Assembly: GCA_038380435.1 (NCBI GenBank)
Contig: JAWZYU010000005.1
Location: forward strand, 41,686,001-41,750,000
Direction: 5' to 3'
Length of the DNA stretch: 64,000 bases
Source of the DNA: Ryuthela nishihirai
Taxonomy: Eukaryota; Arthropoda; Arachnida; Araneae; Heptathelidae
The position numbers were made by a program, and so were the translations under genes. A model generated the notes under the pieces. That model saw only the letters and a program-made list of their open reading frames with translations, was not told where the DNA came from and did not search any database. This document shows, in pieces, positions 34,075 through 45,160 of the stretch; the first letter of the stretch is position 1, and the number at the start of each line of letters is the position of its first letter.

Positions 34075-34300
34075 GGAGCCCATAAGAAAAAATAATTATA
34101 ATGCATATGAATAGAAAGGCTTATTTTTGAGTAAGAGAAAGATAAATTTTTTACTTCAAGGAACAAATTTATTCTGATTTGTAATTTTTTTTTTTCTGTT
34201 TTATACACTTTGAAAAATGTCTTCTTTTTTTTTCAAATAAATGAGTAAACTTTATTTGCAAAATAATTAATCAACAGAAATTGGTGATGGTAAATACAAA
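34075..34300 (+). repeat. Unclassified dispersed repeat (pair with about 57210-57440)
   Basis: AAAATAATTATAATGCATAT, followed by a TGAATAGAAAGGCTTATTTTTGAGTAA-like segment (variant positions), recurs at about 57240-57290 in the same orientation. The similarity continues for some 200 bases to an AATAAT-rich end. No coding capacity. Confidence 0.55.
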
Positions 34301-35550
34301 ATGAAAGAGCATTTAATTGTGGTTAAGAAAATCGGGAAAATTCGTAGAAAACAGCAGGTAAAATTTTACGAGTTTTTTCAAAAAATACAAAATTATACTG
34401 TGTAATATTTTTTGTTTCCATTTTAACTTCAGTGAAAAAAATATCAAAAATGATCTTTGTCATATTTTCTAAAGTATTTTATTTCTTTAATATAAATAGT
34501 TCATAATATTTTTATAATTAATTCTTCAATCTTTTATTTATTTAAAATTTGCTAAAATTTTGGTCATTTGTGCAAACAATTCATAAACTTGGATTTTTTA
34601 CTGATTGCCAAACTCTAAGGTAGTAATTTAAATAAAAAGAATGGAATTCAAGTAAAAAGGGATAAAGAGCTATGGAAAAATTAAATAATAATATTCCAAA
34701 GCAAATAAAGTTTATTTTAACCACTGAAATTGAGTTGAATGATTTCAAATCAATTTGAATTAGATACTGCTATGGGAAAAGTTGAACTTCACAACAGAAG
34801 TAAAATCTTCATTGAAAATTTTAAAATTTTGGATACTGCTTATGAAATTACTTCAATTTAATTAAAAATGGCACTAAAATACATTCTATCATATATAAAA
34901 ATTTGAAATTTTTTTTATGTCCTAATCAGATGTATCCTAAGGTAGGTACTTCTTGAGGTCGTCTATACCTAATGATTTTGTGTTTAATCAAGTTTCAGAA
35001 AGTGATTCTTTCTAATTACAGTATATATATATTTGAGAAGCAATATAGATAATTCTAGAAGTAAAAAAGTTAAAAATATTTACCTCACTAATATTATACT
35101 CAGTTGGAATTGATATTCCACTAATGAATCAGTTAAGCCTAAGACTCCATCTGTTAGAATAAACAAAATACTTCAGCTAACTTCCAAAAATTATGGCTTA
35201 ACAAAAATTAGAGAAAAAAAAGAGTTCAATACCAATGCGATCCATGTGGGCTGATACACAGACTAACAGTTCCAAACCAAAACCAGATGTTGCTACTTGC
35301 CTATATACTCCTATCACATTGATGATCATATGACAAAAAAAAACATTTTTTTTTCATTTGTGTTCGTTTCGTAAAACGTATCTAAGTAGCTGATGTACCT
35401 GGAATTGCTGGGGTCTAAAACTCTGTGAAATATGTGATAGATAATACTCCCCACATCAGGAGCTTTCATTTGGTATGAAAGCCATTGCAAACGATCTCTC
35501 CCCCCCCCACCCCCCCCACCCCCATATAAAATTTCCTCACCCTCTTTTTA
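34301..35550. other. AT-rich intron and a C-rich tract
   Basis: No ORF or shared repeat recognised. A CCCCCCCCACCCCCCCCACC tract lies at about 35503-35523, just before the next SINE. Confidence 0.5.
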
Positions 35551-35925
35551 GGGGGATGAAGGTGGCTCAATCAGTAGCGTGCCAGGCTCATAATCTATAT
35601 TTCCCAGGTTCAAATCCACAACTGGGTCAGCATTGAGATTTATCTCTGAAAAACTCCCTACCCTACCTACAGTCAGTAGGGGACACTGATGGGCTTGGAA
35701 AGGCTGCCGTTTGTTGGATGGGACATTAAGCCGTGGCCCCGCATGTGGGAGAGCCAACCCGTGCACGTTAAAGAACACGCTCGATGGCCTTGATGGGAGG
35801 GTACCATCCGTTTCCCAACAGCTGTTCCAGTGGGTTCCCTCCCCCAACTTTCTCTGAGTCTTCAAGGTCCATGTGACCTGACCATTTATCCCATGGTGTG
35901 CAAAAAATTGCCAAAGGTAAAACAC
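35551..35925 (+). repeat. SINE family 1, near full length
   Basis: Head GGTGGCTCAATCAGTAGCGT with box-B-like GGTTCAAATCC, more diverged than the 24.8 and 29.7 kb copies. Ends AAAACACCCAACCC. Target-site duplication not clear. Confidence 0.85.
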
Positions 35926-36429
35926 CCAACCCCACACCACTTTTTGAAGGTACTAACTATGAGCACCCCACAAGTCTTGCCGTCACGGAAATGCTCTGAC
36001 CCTGTCATCTGGCCATTACAATTTTTCCTTTGTCAAACTCACTTAAGTCTGCTGCCTTTTCCATCTCAAGAAAAAGAATAACACTGAATAACAGAGCTCA
36101 GTATCAGGTGTTATTTATACCATTTCATGACCTTCACACTTGCCACTGTTTACCTGCAGTTGCTTCGATTTGCATAAAGACACACTGGTCATAATGTTTT
36201 GGCGCTGTGGTGTATGCAGGTGTACTTTCATGCAAATCACTGAAATCAGAAGTTAAAAAAATTCCCTCGGCATTTGACTTCATTTGATCAAAAAAGCAGA
36301 TGAAGAAACTTGAAGTAAACAAGTTGGTTAACTTACCAGGTGTCAGCCAGCTAGTGGGGGACTGTTCTAAATATAGAACAACAGCTACCGAGATCTTTTA
36401 TTCTGAATTTGCTAATGCACTTTTAAGAA

Positions 36430-38615
36430 TTGCAAAGATTTTTACCAAGTTTAATTGTCACAATTTCTAGCTTACACTTTTTGATTACACTTTTAAAAAC
36501 TAAAATATTCCTAGGGTGGTTGCCAATATCAACCATTGCTTCCTCCTCCAAGGTATATTGCCTCCAGTGCAATATCCCCGATTTACACTTTATACTTCTC
36601 TTCTACTCTAAATCTACCTTTACTTAAAAAGGTGATGAAGTACACAAAAGAGCAAAAAAATTCATTACCAGTTCTGTGTATAGTAGAGGGCTGCCACAGA
36701 TTCTTGATGCCTTCAGCTGTTAATCCTTTGCTGAGGTTGACATTCTGTTTGATGTCCCGGCATTAGGTTTACCAGTCCTTATACATTATGTTTGTTCTTC
36801 AGCTGATGGTTTACTGAACTTGCTAGGCGTAGATGGTTAAATTGTGCACCCAATTAATAGATAGTCCTGTTCAGAACAGTTAAGCTTTGGTGACTTTTAT
36901 TCGCACCAATTCTGAATATGGTAGACAGCTGGCACAGTCACTTAATGCTTTCTGATGTTTTATCCTGCTGATGTGGTGATACTTTTCACCTATGAGGTGG
37001 ACGTTCTGCTTGATGTCCTAGCATTAAGTTTACCAGTCCTTGTACTTTATGCTTTGGTCGTCAGCTAATGATTTGCTGGACCTGATGTTCGTCAACATTT
37101 GGGATTATGCATATGCTGAAATCTCAGTCCGATTCAGAACAGTATAGCTTTAATGACTTTCTGTTTCCATCCAGGAACATTTAAAGTTTAAAAGTTACAA
37201 GTTACTCCAAAGAGTTTAAGTAGTAGCATAAATGAGAGTTCTGGGCCAGTAAATGGGTCCAAAGAATTCTGTGAAAAATCCATGGAAAAAGTTATGGGGG
37301 ATGAGGTAAAAAGTATTTTTCTTGTGGTTTTTTGAGAAAATATGTGTGCAAATTAGGAAAAACGGGGGTGTTTTTTTTGGGGAGGGGGGGGAAGATGAGG
37401 TTTAAACTAATTTGTGAATTAGTTTAAATGGATTAGTTTGAAATGAGGTGTATGTATACGAGATAAAAAATGATGTGGTTTGTTGAGTTATCGTACACTT
37501 ACTGGATTATTCGGTTGCAAAAGCCATGTAAATCGGAGAATTCGACAAAGTCAGATAATTTTGGGAAAATTCGTATCCCACCCGACTCAAAACAATTTTT
37601 CCTCTAAATTTGAATTGACGTCAAAGTGCTGATTTATTAGTAGATATTGAATAGTTGAGTTTATTTCATTTATCATTAGCATACTTGTAAGACATGCTTT
37701 CCATCTATATGGCAAATAGAAAGCCACTTGTGGCTAAAATTGCCTGAATAGTGCCTATATGTGACATAATAGAAATGTTCATAGTGTTAATTAGAGGAGA
37801 TCTTGATCGGCGGCCGGTAGCTCAGTGGTCCAGAGCACCTGACATGTTATCAGGAGGTCATGGGTTCGTATCCCACCCGGCTCAAGACAATTTTTCCTCT
37901 AAAATGTGAATCGATGTCAAAGTGCTGATTTATTAGTAGATATTTTTGTAAGTGATAGGGTGGGCAGATGTATAAGGGATTAAACATTGGTTTTCGATAT
38001 ACTTCCAGCTAACATTTAGGGATTTTCTTTTTAATCTTAATGTCTAGATATGGTATTTCTCAGTTATTTTCAGTTTCACGTGTGAATTTTATTGTGGGTA
38101 GTATACTGTTAAATATATCTATTAATATTTGGAATTAACTTATGGGATGGTCCTAAAAAATTAACAGGTCATCGATGTAACAGATGTATAGTGAAGGTTT
38201 TAATCATGCTTGTTGTAAGTCAGTTTGCTCCACATGTCTCATGACAATTAACATTCATGAAATATAACAAACATAATGTATAAGGAATGGTAAACCTAAT
38301 GTTAGGATGTCCAACAGAATGTCAACCTCAAAAGAGGATTAAGAGCTGAAGGCATCAAGAGTCTGTGCCAGCTCTCTACTATACATAGAACTAGTAATAA
38401 CATTTTTTTTGCTCTTTTTTGTACTTCATCACCTTTGTAAGTTAAGCCTCTCTTCTACTCTAAATCAACCTTAAGTGTAAATCGGGAATATTGTACCGGA
38501 GTCAATATACCTTGGATAGGAAGCAATGGTTGACATTGCAACCACCCTAGGAATATTTTAGTTTTTAAAGTGTAATAATAGCTAGAAATTGTGACAATTA
38601 AACTTGATAGAGGTA
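36430..38615 (-). mobile_element. Penelope-like element 2 flanked by inverted repeats
   Basis: The - strand piece 37955-38235 encodes the RT catalytic region SLYICYIDDLLIF, then NSILPTIKFTRETEN, IPYLDIKIKKK and VYRKPMFNPLY. Y-I-DD with a downstream (P/L)-(F/Y)-LD-(I/V) and VYRKP is the Penelope-like signature. The arms 36430-36800 and 38265-38615 are inverted copies (for example CAGAATGTCAACCTC at right, GAGGTTGACATTCTG at left). PLEs are known to carry direct or inverted terminal repeats. Segments 36660-36890 and 36895-37160 are also a diverged tandem duplication. Confidence 0.65.
37797..37948 (+). repeat. SINE family 4 tRNA-like module
   Basis: Best-preserved module: GGCGGCCGGTAGCTCAGTGG (box A region) and GGGTTCGTATCCCACCC (box B region), then a GACAATTTTTCCTCTAAAAT tail. 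A partial copy of the second half plus the same 3' flank (GTCAAAGTGCTGATTTATTA) lies at 37565-37660. Lies within Penelope-like element 2. Confidence 0.8.
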
Positions 38616-38683
38616 GCTGTGTTTGTAACTATTTATCTATATATAAAGCTTTTTACTTTCTGAAGCATCAAACATTAATTAAT

Positions 38684-38800
38684 AGATTCTGAAAAATATT
38701 CATTGCTGACACAGTGGGAATCGAGCCCGCATCTCTCCAGATTCATGCCAGAGCGTGCTACCATTGTACCACACGTTGGACAATGAAATTTTTCAGAATA
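38684..38800 (-). repeat. SINE family 3 in a short foldback
   Basis: The tRNA-like module on the - strand (box-B-like GGGCTCGATTCC) is enclosed by short inverted ends, TTCTGAAAAATATTCATTG and CAATGAAATTTTTCAGAA. Same collapsed layout as at 19413. Confidence 0.65.
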
Positions 38801-39169
38801 AGACCTTATAAATCTTCTTCACTGAGACGTGTCTGAGACAGTGCCATCTATGCTCAAGGAAAGCCCAAAATTTTATATTTTTAAAAAATTTTAATTTCTT
38901 TTGTTGTAACTCATGGTCATATATGCAGGCTTTGTGAACTACATTTTCACAATTGTGGCACCATAAATTTTAATCATTAATGTTATCTAGCCTTTAAAAA
39001 TGGAGTAACTTTGGAGGACCAACTATTTCTTAATTGTATAAAGAAAGTAAATTTTGAAATTTTATCTTAATTAAAAATATAAATTATGTAACAAAATAAA
39101 GAACATTAAGTCTTCCAATGCCCTAGCTTGAAATACCAGAATGAAACCACAGACCAAGTTATTCTTTTA

Positions 39170-39319
39170 CTGTGTTCAGCCAAAAAATATTAACTTTCAA
39201 ACTTTTTTGTCGAATAACTATTAAACAGAAACATATCATGTTATATACCAAATTAATTAGCATTTGATTTTGGATTTTTTAAAAATATATATAACGAAAA
39301 TGATAAAGATAATTTTACA
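39170..39319 (+). repeat. Unclassified dispersed repeat (pair with 63345-63480)
   Basis: Shared pattern: AACTTTTTTG(C/T)C(A/G)AA(C/T)AACTA, ATCATGTTATATACCAAATT and a TTTGATTTT tail followed by ATATAT. Both copies are on the + strand. No coding capacity. Confidence 0.55.
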
Positions 39320-39496
39320 TAGGGTGTACCAAAAAAAATGCCTCTTAGATAATGTTTTTATTATAATGAATAGAAGGTTCCAATTAGATATGTATGCAGC
39401 ATCCATTGTTTGCACTTTTCAGAAGTACCCTTCAGCTTAATCTCTGGCACACATGATGCATTTGTGCCACCACTTGACTCAAGACTGGAATCCTGT

Positions 39497-39659
39497 ACAC
39501 GCTGGATGGCCTTGACGGGAAGCTACCATCTGTCTCCCAACAGCTGTTCCAGTGGGTCCCCTCTCCCAACCTTCCCTGAGCCTTCGGGGTCCATGTGACC
39601 TGGCCATTTAGCCCACGGTGTGCAAAAAAGTGCCGCTCAGAGGTAAAACAACCAAACCA
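39497..39659 (+). repeat. SINE family 1, 5'-truncated, with target-site duplication
   Basis: 163 bp 3' part only, between ACTGGAATCCTGT (39484-39496) and the identical 39660-39672. This shows that truncated copies integrate with duplications, as in LINE-driven reverse transcription. Ends AAAACAACCAAACC. Confidence 0.92.
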
Positions 39660-40112
39660 ACTGGAATCCTGTTTGGAAAAATTGTGGTGAGCAGTCTCTG
39701 GATCCATGTCATCAAGGCAACTGATACCCTCCACTTTATCAAATATCTGTCCCTGGACACTGTGTCTCATTTGGCTGAATAAAGGAAAATCTGCATGCAA
39801 AATCCAGGCTGTAAGAGAGAAGTGGCATCACAGACCATGTTTGCAATTGCCAGATTTGCAGTGAAAGATGAATGAGGGTGGCCATTGTCAGGGTATAGCT
39901 GGCTGAATTTGAGATCTTTTTGTGGTTTTTCTTTCTGATGTTTTTCTGAAGCTGCATATCTTTCTGAAGCTGTATGAATGTCACAATACAGTAGGCACTG
40001 TTGCACCATACTCCACAAAATCCATAAGGATGACACCCTTGGCATCCGAGAAGACTGTAACCTAACCTATGTTGATAATTGAGGTTTGAACTTCTTAGGC
40101 TTGGGTGAGGTA

Positions 40113-40525
40113 AATGCTTTGGGGGAAAAGTTTGCTGACATATGGGACTTGAACCTGCATCTCTCCAGAAACATGCCAGAGTATTCTACCATTGAACTAT
40201 CCCAGCTCTGTCTTTTTTCTACTATGTATGACTTTAAACTATTACTGAGATTTCGGCTCCTGCAGTTGGTACCATCTATGATCTTGGTTGGCAACTGTTT
40301 CTTTTATATTGTACTGAGTTGACACTTGAAATCGTAGATGGCACAAACTGTAGGCGCTGAAATCTCAGTAAGAGTTTAAAGTCATACATAGTAGAAAAAT
40401 GACAGAGCTGGCATAGTTCAATGGTAGAATACTCTGGCATGTTTCTGGAGAGATGCAAGTTCAAGTCCTGAATGTCAGCAAATTTTTTTGCACAAAATAT
40501 TTATTTATTTAGAGATGTTAAAAAG
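40113..40525. repeat. Palindrome with two divergent tRNA-Gly-like modules (SINE family 3)
   Basis: Left arm about 40113-40295, right arm about 40335-40498. Inner ends are CTATGTATGACTTTAAACT and AGTTTAAAGTCATACATAG. Each arm holds one module with AGTTCAATGGTAGAATACTC as box A region, on the - strand at left and the + strand at right. Inserted in the mariner-like element. Confidence 0.85.
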
Positions 40526-40819
40526 TCAACAGGTAATACTGTGTGTGTATGTTTGGGTGAGGTACTGTGCCACCACTACATTGGCTGATTCTTAATCTCT
40601 GGATCATACAAATGTACCCAAATTTAATCTCTTATCAGAACATTTGAAAAAAAAAAAAGCTATTCTCTTGGTCTTCAGACACCATCATCAACTCAATGCC
40701 CACCACCATCCTCTTGGTTTTCAAATCAGATGTTAAATGATGCAGAACCCATATGGCACGCACTTTCTGGTAGCCAAAGTTTCTAATGATTGTTTCCTTG
40801 GCTTTGTTAACCACAATGC

Positions 40820-41212
40820 GGGGCGGGGATGGCTTAGTCGGTAGCGCGCCAGGCTCGTAATCTGTAGTTCCCAGGTTCGAGTCCCAGCTGGGTCAGCGTT
40901 GAGATTTATCTCCGCAAAATTCTCCGCCCTGCCCACGGTCAGTAGGGGACACCGATGGGCTTGGAAAGGTCGCCGTCCATCGGATGGGACGTTGCGGTGT
41001 GCTGGAGAGCCCCCCGTGTGCGGGAGAGCCATACCCTGTGCACGTTACAGAACACGCTGGATGGCCTTGACGGGAGGCTACCATCTGTCTCGCAACAGCT
41101 GTTCCAGTGGGTCCCCTCCCCCAACCTTCTCTGAGCCTTCGGGGTCCATGTGACCTGGCCATTTAGCCCATGGTGTGCAAAAAAGTGCCGCTCAGAGGTA
41201 AAACAATCCAAT
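40820..41212 (+). repeat. SINE family 1, full length
   Basis: Flanked by GTTAACCACAATGC (40806-40819) and GTTACCACAATGC (41213-41225). Head GGCTTAGTCGGTAGCGCGCC and GGTTCGAGTCCC. Inserted into the mariner-like transposase between its DNA-binding and catalytic parts. Confidence 0.9.
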
Positions 41213-41557
41213 GTTACCACAATGCAATTCGTTACCTCATCCATCCATTGTCATCAGTAGCCACAGTTGAAGGCCTCCCATTTCCTGGTTTGTTCTTGGT
41301 GGTTGTGTCTCTGGTAAATTTCTTCACCCATTTTCATACATTGCTGACATCAGTTGTCTGCTCACCATACATCTTTGTTAGCCTGGCATGAATGTTGGAA
41401 GTGCTGCAACCCTTCTTCATTAGGAACTCGATGGCAACCCTTTGTCTTATCTTCATATGCATGGTTTATCAGTACTGATCTGCTGAAAAGATGATACGAA
41501 AGACATAAGAAGTTGCAATTTATATATCTTACAAGCTGCATAAACACACAGTTTTTT

Positions 41558-41643
41558 CAATCAACGAGGTATACTCCATTTGAATGGAGTATACCTTTCT
41601 TAATTGGTATATTCCATTCAAATGGAGTATACCTTGTTGATTG
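41558..41643. repeat. 86 bp nested palindrome
   Basis: Two hairpins, GGTATACTCCATT-TG-AATGGAGTATACC (41568-41595) and GGTATATTCCATT-CA-AATGGAGTATACC (41606-41633), are themselves enclosed by CAATCAAC...GTTGATTG. A further half unit, AGTATACTCCATTTGAA, lies at about 41668-41684. It could be a miniature element or the missing right end of the mariner-like element. Confidence 0.85.
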
Positions 41644-42034
41644 GAAAATCGACACTATTTATTCAATAGTATACTCCATTTGAAAAAAAAATATATATAT
41701 GCCATTTGAAAGGTAGGTGACTGCAGCACCCCAAAAATTTCAGACATTTGCAGAGGGATTACTCCCAGCCCACGACAACTAGGAATTCTATCTCAACCCA
41801 GCACAGTTATACCTGAGTGAGAATACCACATGAAATTTGAGACTAATCGATCAAGTACCCACAGAACTACAGAGAACTGAAAATTTCTGCAACTAATGAT
41901 GTCACACCACAGATGTATAAGAAATGCATTTCCCCCCCTTTTGTTTGTTTACCTGCCCAGAATTATAGCTATTATATATTATTTTTGTTCATCTTTCATT
42001 GCAAGTGCCATTGTATGACAATGCAAACTGCCTT

Positions 42035-43850
42035 AAACCATCTCAATGTTTGGGTAATGGCAAATGAGTTTTGGTTCTCCCTATAGAAGACCATTCATAT
42101 GCAGTTTTTCCACCATTATTATGAACTACAGCCTATGATTTCCTTAAAGTCTTAACAGATATCAAGTTTCTTGGGTATAATAGATTGTTCTTATTACATT
42201 ATTTATATTATATATACTATTTCATGCAGATTTGTTTCTTGGGCTCATCTGCAACTGGAAATTGACTTTTTACCTCATATATTTCATCACAGATTCAATC
42301 ACACCCTGTCACTGAACATTATCAAGGTTCTCTCCTCTCTCACATCAGTTAGACAATGTTCTTTGCTCCACGCACTTGTCTGTTTGAAGCTTGACTATGT
42401 ATTACAGGTATATGTTTCTGCCCAGTATTTGGTGGTGAGGGTGCTGGACCCTCTCAAATATGTAAGGTGTGTGTAAATATGTAAGGTGTGTGTAAAATGT
42501 GTCTCAAATATGTAAGGTGTATGTAAGGTGTGTAACATGCACATGTGCACCTGTGTGCACATGTGCATGTATGCACAGGGTCGGTTCACACCCCACTTGT
42601 GCAGAGTCTTTATGTTGAGGCTGATTAGCATTTTTATGCTTGTAAATTGCAATCCATGTGTTTTGACTGAAGTATAAAAATGCTTTACAACAATTGCCTG
42701 ACTGCCATTTGTCCTTTCAGATTGCAGATCTGAGACTATGTCAGAAACATAAATATCTCTCACAAAAGCAATGCTTAGTTGATAGTTCAGCCTCTTTCAT
42801 CATGGCTCACTCTTTCTCCTTCTTGCGTTTTTTTTTTATTTACAAGTCGAGGAAAGTTTCTAGGTCTGATTGTGTATCAGCAGCCATTTCACTCTTTACT
42901 AGACTACATGCCTATCTTCACTGATTGCTCAAGGTGAAACATTTTGATGTGATTTTCCATAGTCTGTTGTGATGCCATTATAGTAGATATGGTTACTGCA
43001 AAACTACATCATCACCTCAGAGTTGCACACTATTTTGTCTTGGATCACATAGAGACTAAACATCATTAGTGTGCATTTTATACTGACTCATGTAGCTTAC
43101 TATAGGCTTTGATCTCAGCCTTGGTCTCATCCTATTTTCTGTAAGATCCACCAGCATCTCCATCATTTGGCCACTATATCATCCATCCTCTTTTGTTGAC
43201 TGCCTGGACATGCTGGTATCAGGAGCAATGACTTGCTGATGTTGCTATCAAATCAACATGCCCAAGTTCTGTTCCTTGCTTCCAATTCCATATTTGTATT
43301 TCTGGCAGCATTTGGAAACAAATAGTGACAAGCTTTTTCAGATAAAACGTCTTGTCAAACCATGGCAGTCATATTTTTTTAGGAATTGCATGGAGGAAGT
43401 TGTACCTGAAATTGGATTAGGTCATGAATTTTTAACATATTCTTTTTTTTGGCAGACAGCTGACCTGTGTGTAAGTTTTGTGGCACCATTTAACCTGTGA
43501 AACATACATTAATTGAATATCTTGTTTTAACCATGAATAATTATATAATTATAATTTTAATATTTTATATAATTTTAAATATTTATTTTAGTTTTTCATG
43601 ACTTTTTATCTGAGCTCCTTATACTTGGACATCTTTTATTTGATCATTTATTTTTAATATCACTTTTTTGCATTTTTTTTTGTTTTAACCAGATCTGATC
43701 TTTTAGTTACTTCTTTTGTATTTTATAATTTTTTGTCTTTTACATCCATTGTTTTACTTTTATGTTTTGCAACTGTTAATTCTTGTTTTCTTTAAAAAAT
43801 TCTTTGTTTATATTAAATTGCTCCTAAATTACTCCTAATATTAGTTTATT
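42035..43850 (+). mobile_element. I-clade LINE, third copy, 3' part
   Basis: Starts in the RT region (TTTGGGTAATGGCAAATGAG, as at 49379 in the long copy), continues past a thumb segment reading LDYVLQVYVSAQYLVVRVLD, and includes a very decayed RNase H part at about 42940-43200 and the post-RNase H region (LVKPWQSYFFRNCMEEVV). It contains a GTAAGGTGTGTGTAA simple-repeat expansion at about 42466-42560. Confidence 0.7.
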
Positions 43851-44037
43851 ATTCAAAACATTGAATTATTAATAATACAGAAAACATGTCAATGGCCTGT
43901 ACTTTCAGGAAACTAAGTTTTGTGTAGTCTGTAAGTAATATTTCATATAAAAATACAACTTTGGAAGTTCAATTTTTTTCTGTTAAAGTTTTTGTTTATC
44001 TTGTGAATTTTTTTACATTATGTATATTTGTTTGACT

Positions 44038-44622
44038 TTTTTATTGGGTAATTTACCCTATTATGCTCTATTTATTTATATGACAAAGGTATAGACAAAA
44101 GGTATAGAGTAGCAATTATCTATAGCCAGGTGAGATCTGAACCCACGAACTCCTGATAACATGTCTGGTGCTCTGACTGCTGAGCTACCAGCTGCCAAAC
44201 AATTATCCTCTATTGTTGATCTTAAGCCTTATACCATAAGTTCAGTCCTAAGAAGCCATCTTTAACTGAATTTGGAGACTCTATCCTTAAGAGCCATCCA
44301 GGCAAGTTCACATGACAGGCATGCTCAGGAACTGGCATATTTTTTTCTTATTTTTTTTTTGACATATTTTTTTCAAGCAAATCTCAAATTCAATGTTTTG
44401 ACTCATCACTAGTTAGCTATCACAAATGCAGTCAGAGACTGCTTCTTGAGATTGAACCTATGGTGTAAGGCTTGATCAACAATAGGGGATAATTATTTGG
44501 AGGCCAGTAGCTCAGCAGTCAGAGCACCTGACATGCTTGTAGGAGGTCGTGAAAAGTTTCTACTCTATGCTTTGTCATCATATGAATAAATACAACATAA
44601 TAGTTTAAATTACCCAGTAAAA
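44038..44622. repeat. 585 bp palindrome with two divergent tRNA-like modules
   Basis: The outer ends TTTATTGGGTAATTTACCCT and TAGTTTAAATTACCCAGTAA are inverted copies, with arms of about 190-200 bp. The left arm carries a SINE-4-like module on the - strand (complement of GGTAGCTCAGCAGTCAGAGC-like sequence); the right arm carries CCAGTAGCTCAGCAGTCAGA on the + strand. Modules again diverge from the centre. Confidence 0.8.
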
Positions 44623-44674
44623 ATTATGAGCTGTGGATATAATTAATAATTGTTTGACTTTATTTTATATAATT

Positions 44675-45160
44675 AATATTTTTTACAGTTTACATTGTAT
44701 AGTTATCAGCAGAAGTACCTTCTCGTATGAGGGGTGGACCCTTCAGACAAAAGTAAGCTGCATTAACATTATACTGGCATATCTGCAACAACGTATATTT
44801 CAGTTACCTTTATGCTATGTATAATATGAAATCACATTAACAGTAGGCTTGAACAAGTTATTATACAGACTTAATAGTAAATATATGACATTATCTTTCT
44901 ATGCTAACAACAAGTTTCTGCATATAGATCTATCTTTAATTTAAGTTTACTTTTTATTTAAAGTTTTTTTTATTAAAATTTTTTTATTTTTATTCTTAAG
45001 TTTACTTTTACTTTATTTTTATATAAAGCAAAAACTTCGTATTTAAGCCCATATGCCCAATCACAATGTACTTGTCGCAAAAACTTTGTTAGTAGTCTGT
45101 CCTTGCTGGTAAATGATATTCAGATGAAGGTGAATATCCTGTAGAAGCTGTCATTTGCCT
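44675..45160 (+). repeat. Left inverted arm matching 53040-53500
   Basis: About 480 bp aligning with the reverse complement of 53040-53500. Shared strings include ACAGTTTACATTGTATAGTT, TATATTTCAGTTACCTTTAT and AAGTTATTATACAGACTTAA. With the right arm it brackets the I-clade LINE and Penelope-like element 1. Confidence 0.85.

Larger units (their letters stand above)
39322..41557 (-). mobile_element. Mariner-like element with three insertions
   Basis: N-terminal helix-turn-helix at 41225-41470 (KIRQRVAIEFLMKKGCSTSN, HARLTKMYGEQTTDVS, NGRPSTVATDDN); middle at 40600-40805 (GYQKVRAIWVLHHLTSDLKT); catalytic part at 39673-40050 (DAKGVILMDFVEYGATV, LFSQMRHSVQGQIFDKVEGI). The left end is a TA plus GGGTGTACCAAAAAAAATGC. 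The right terminal repeat is not found. Interrupted by SINE-1 copies at 39497 and 40820 and by a SINE-3 palindrome at 40113; several stops. Confidence 0.75.
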
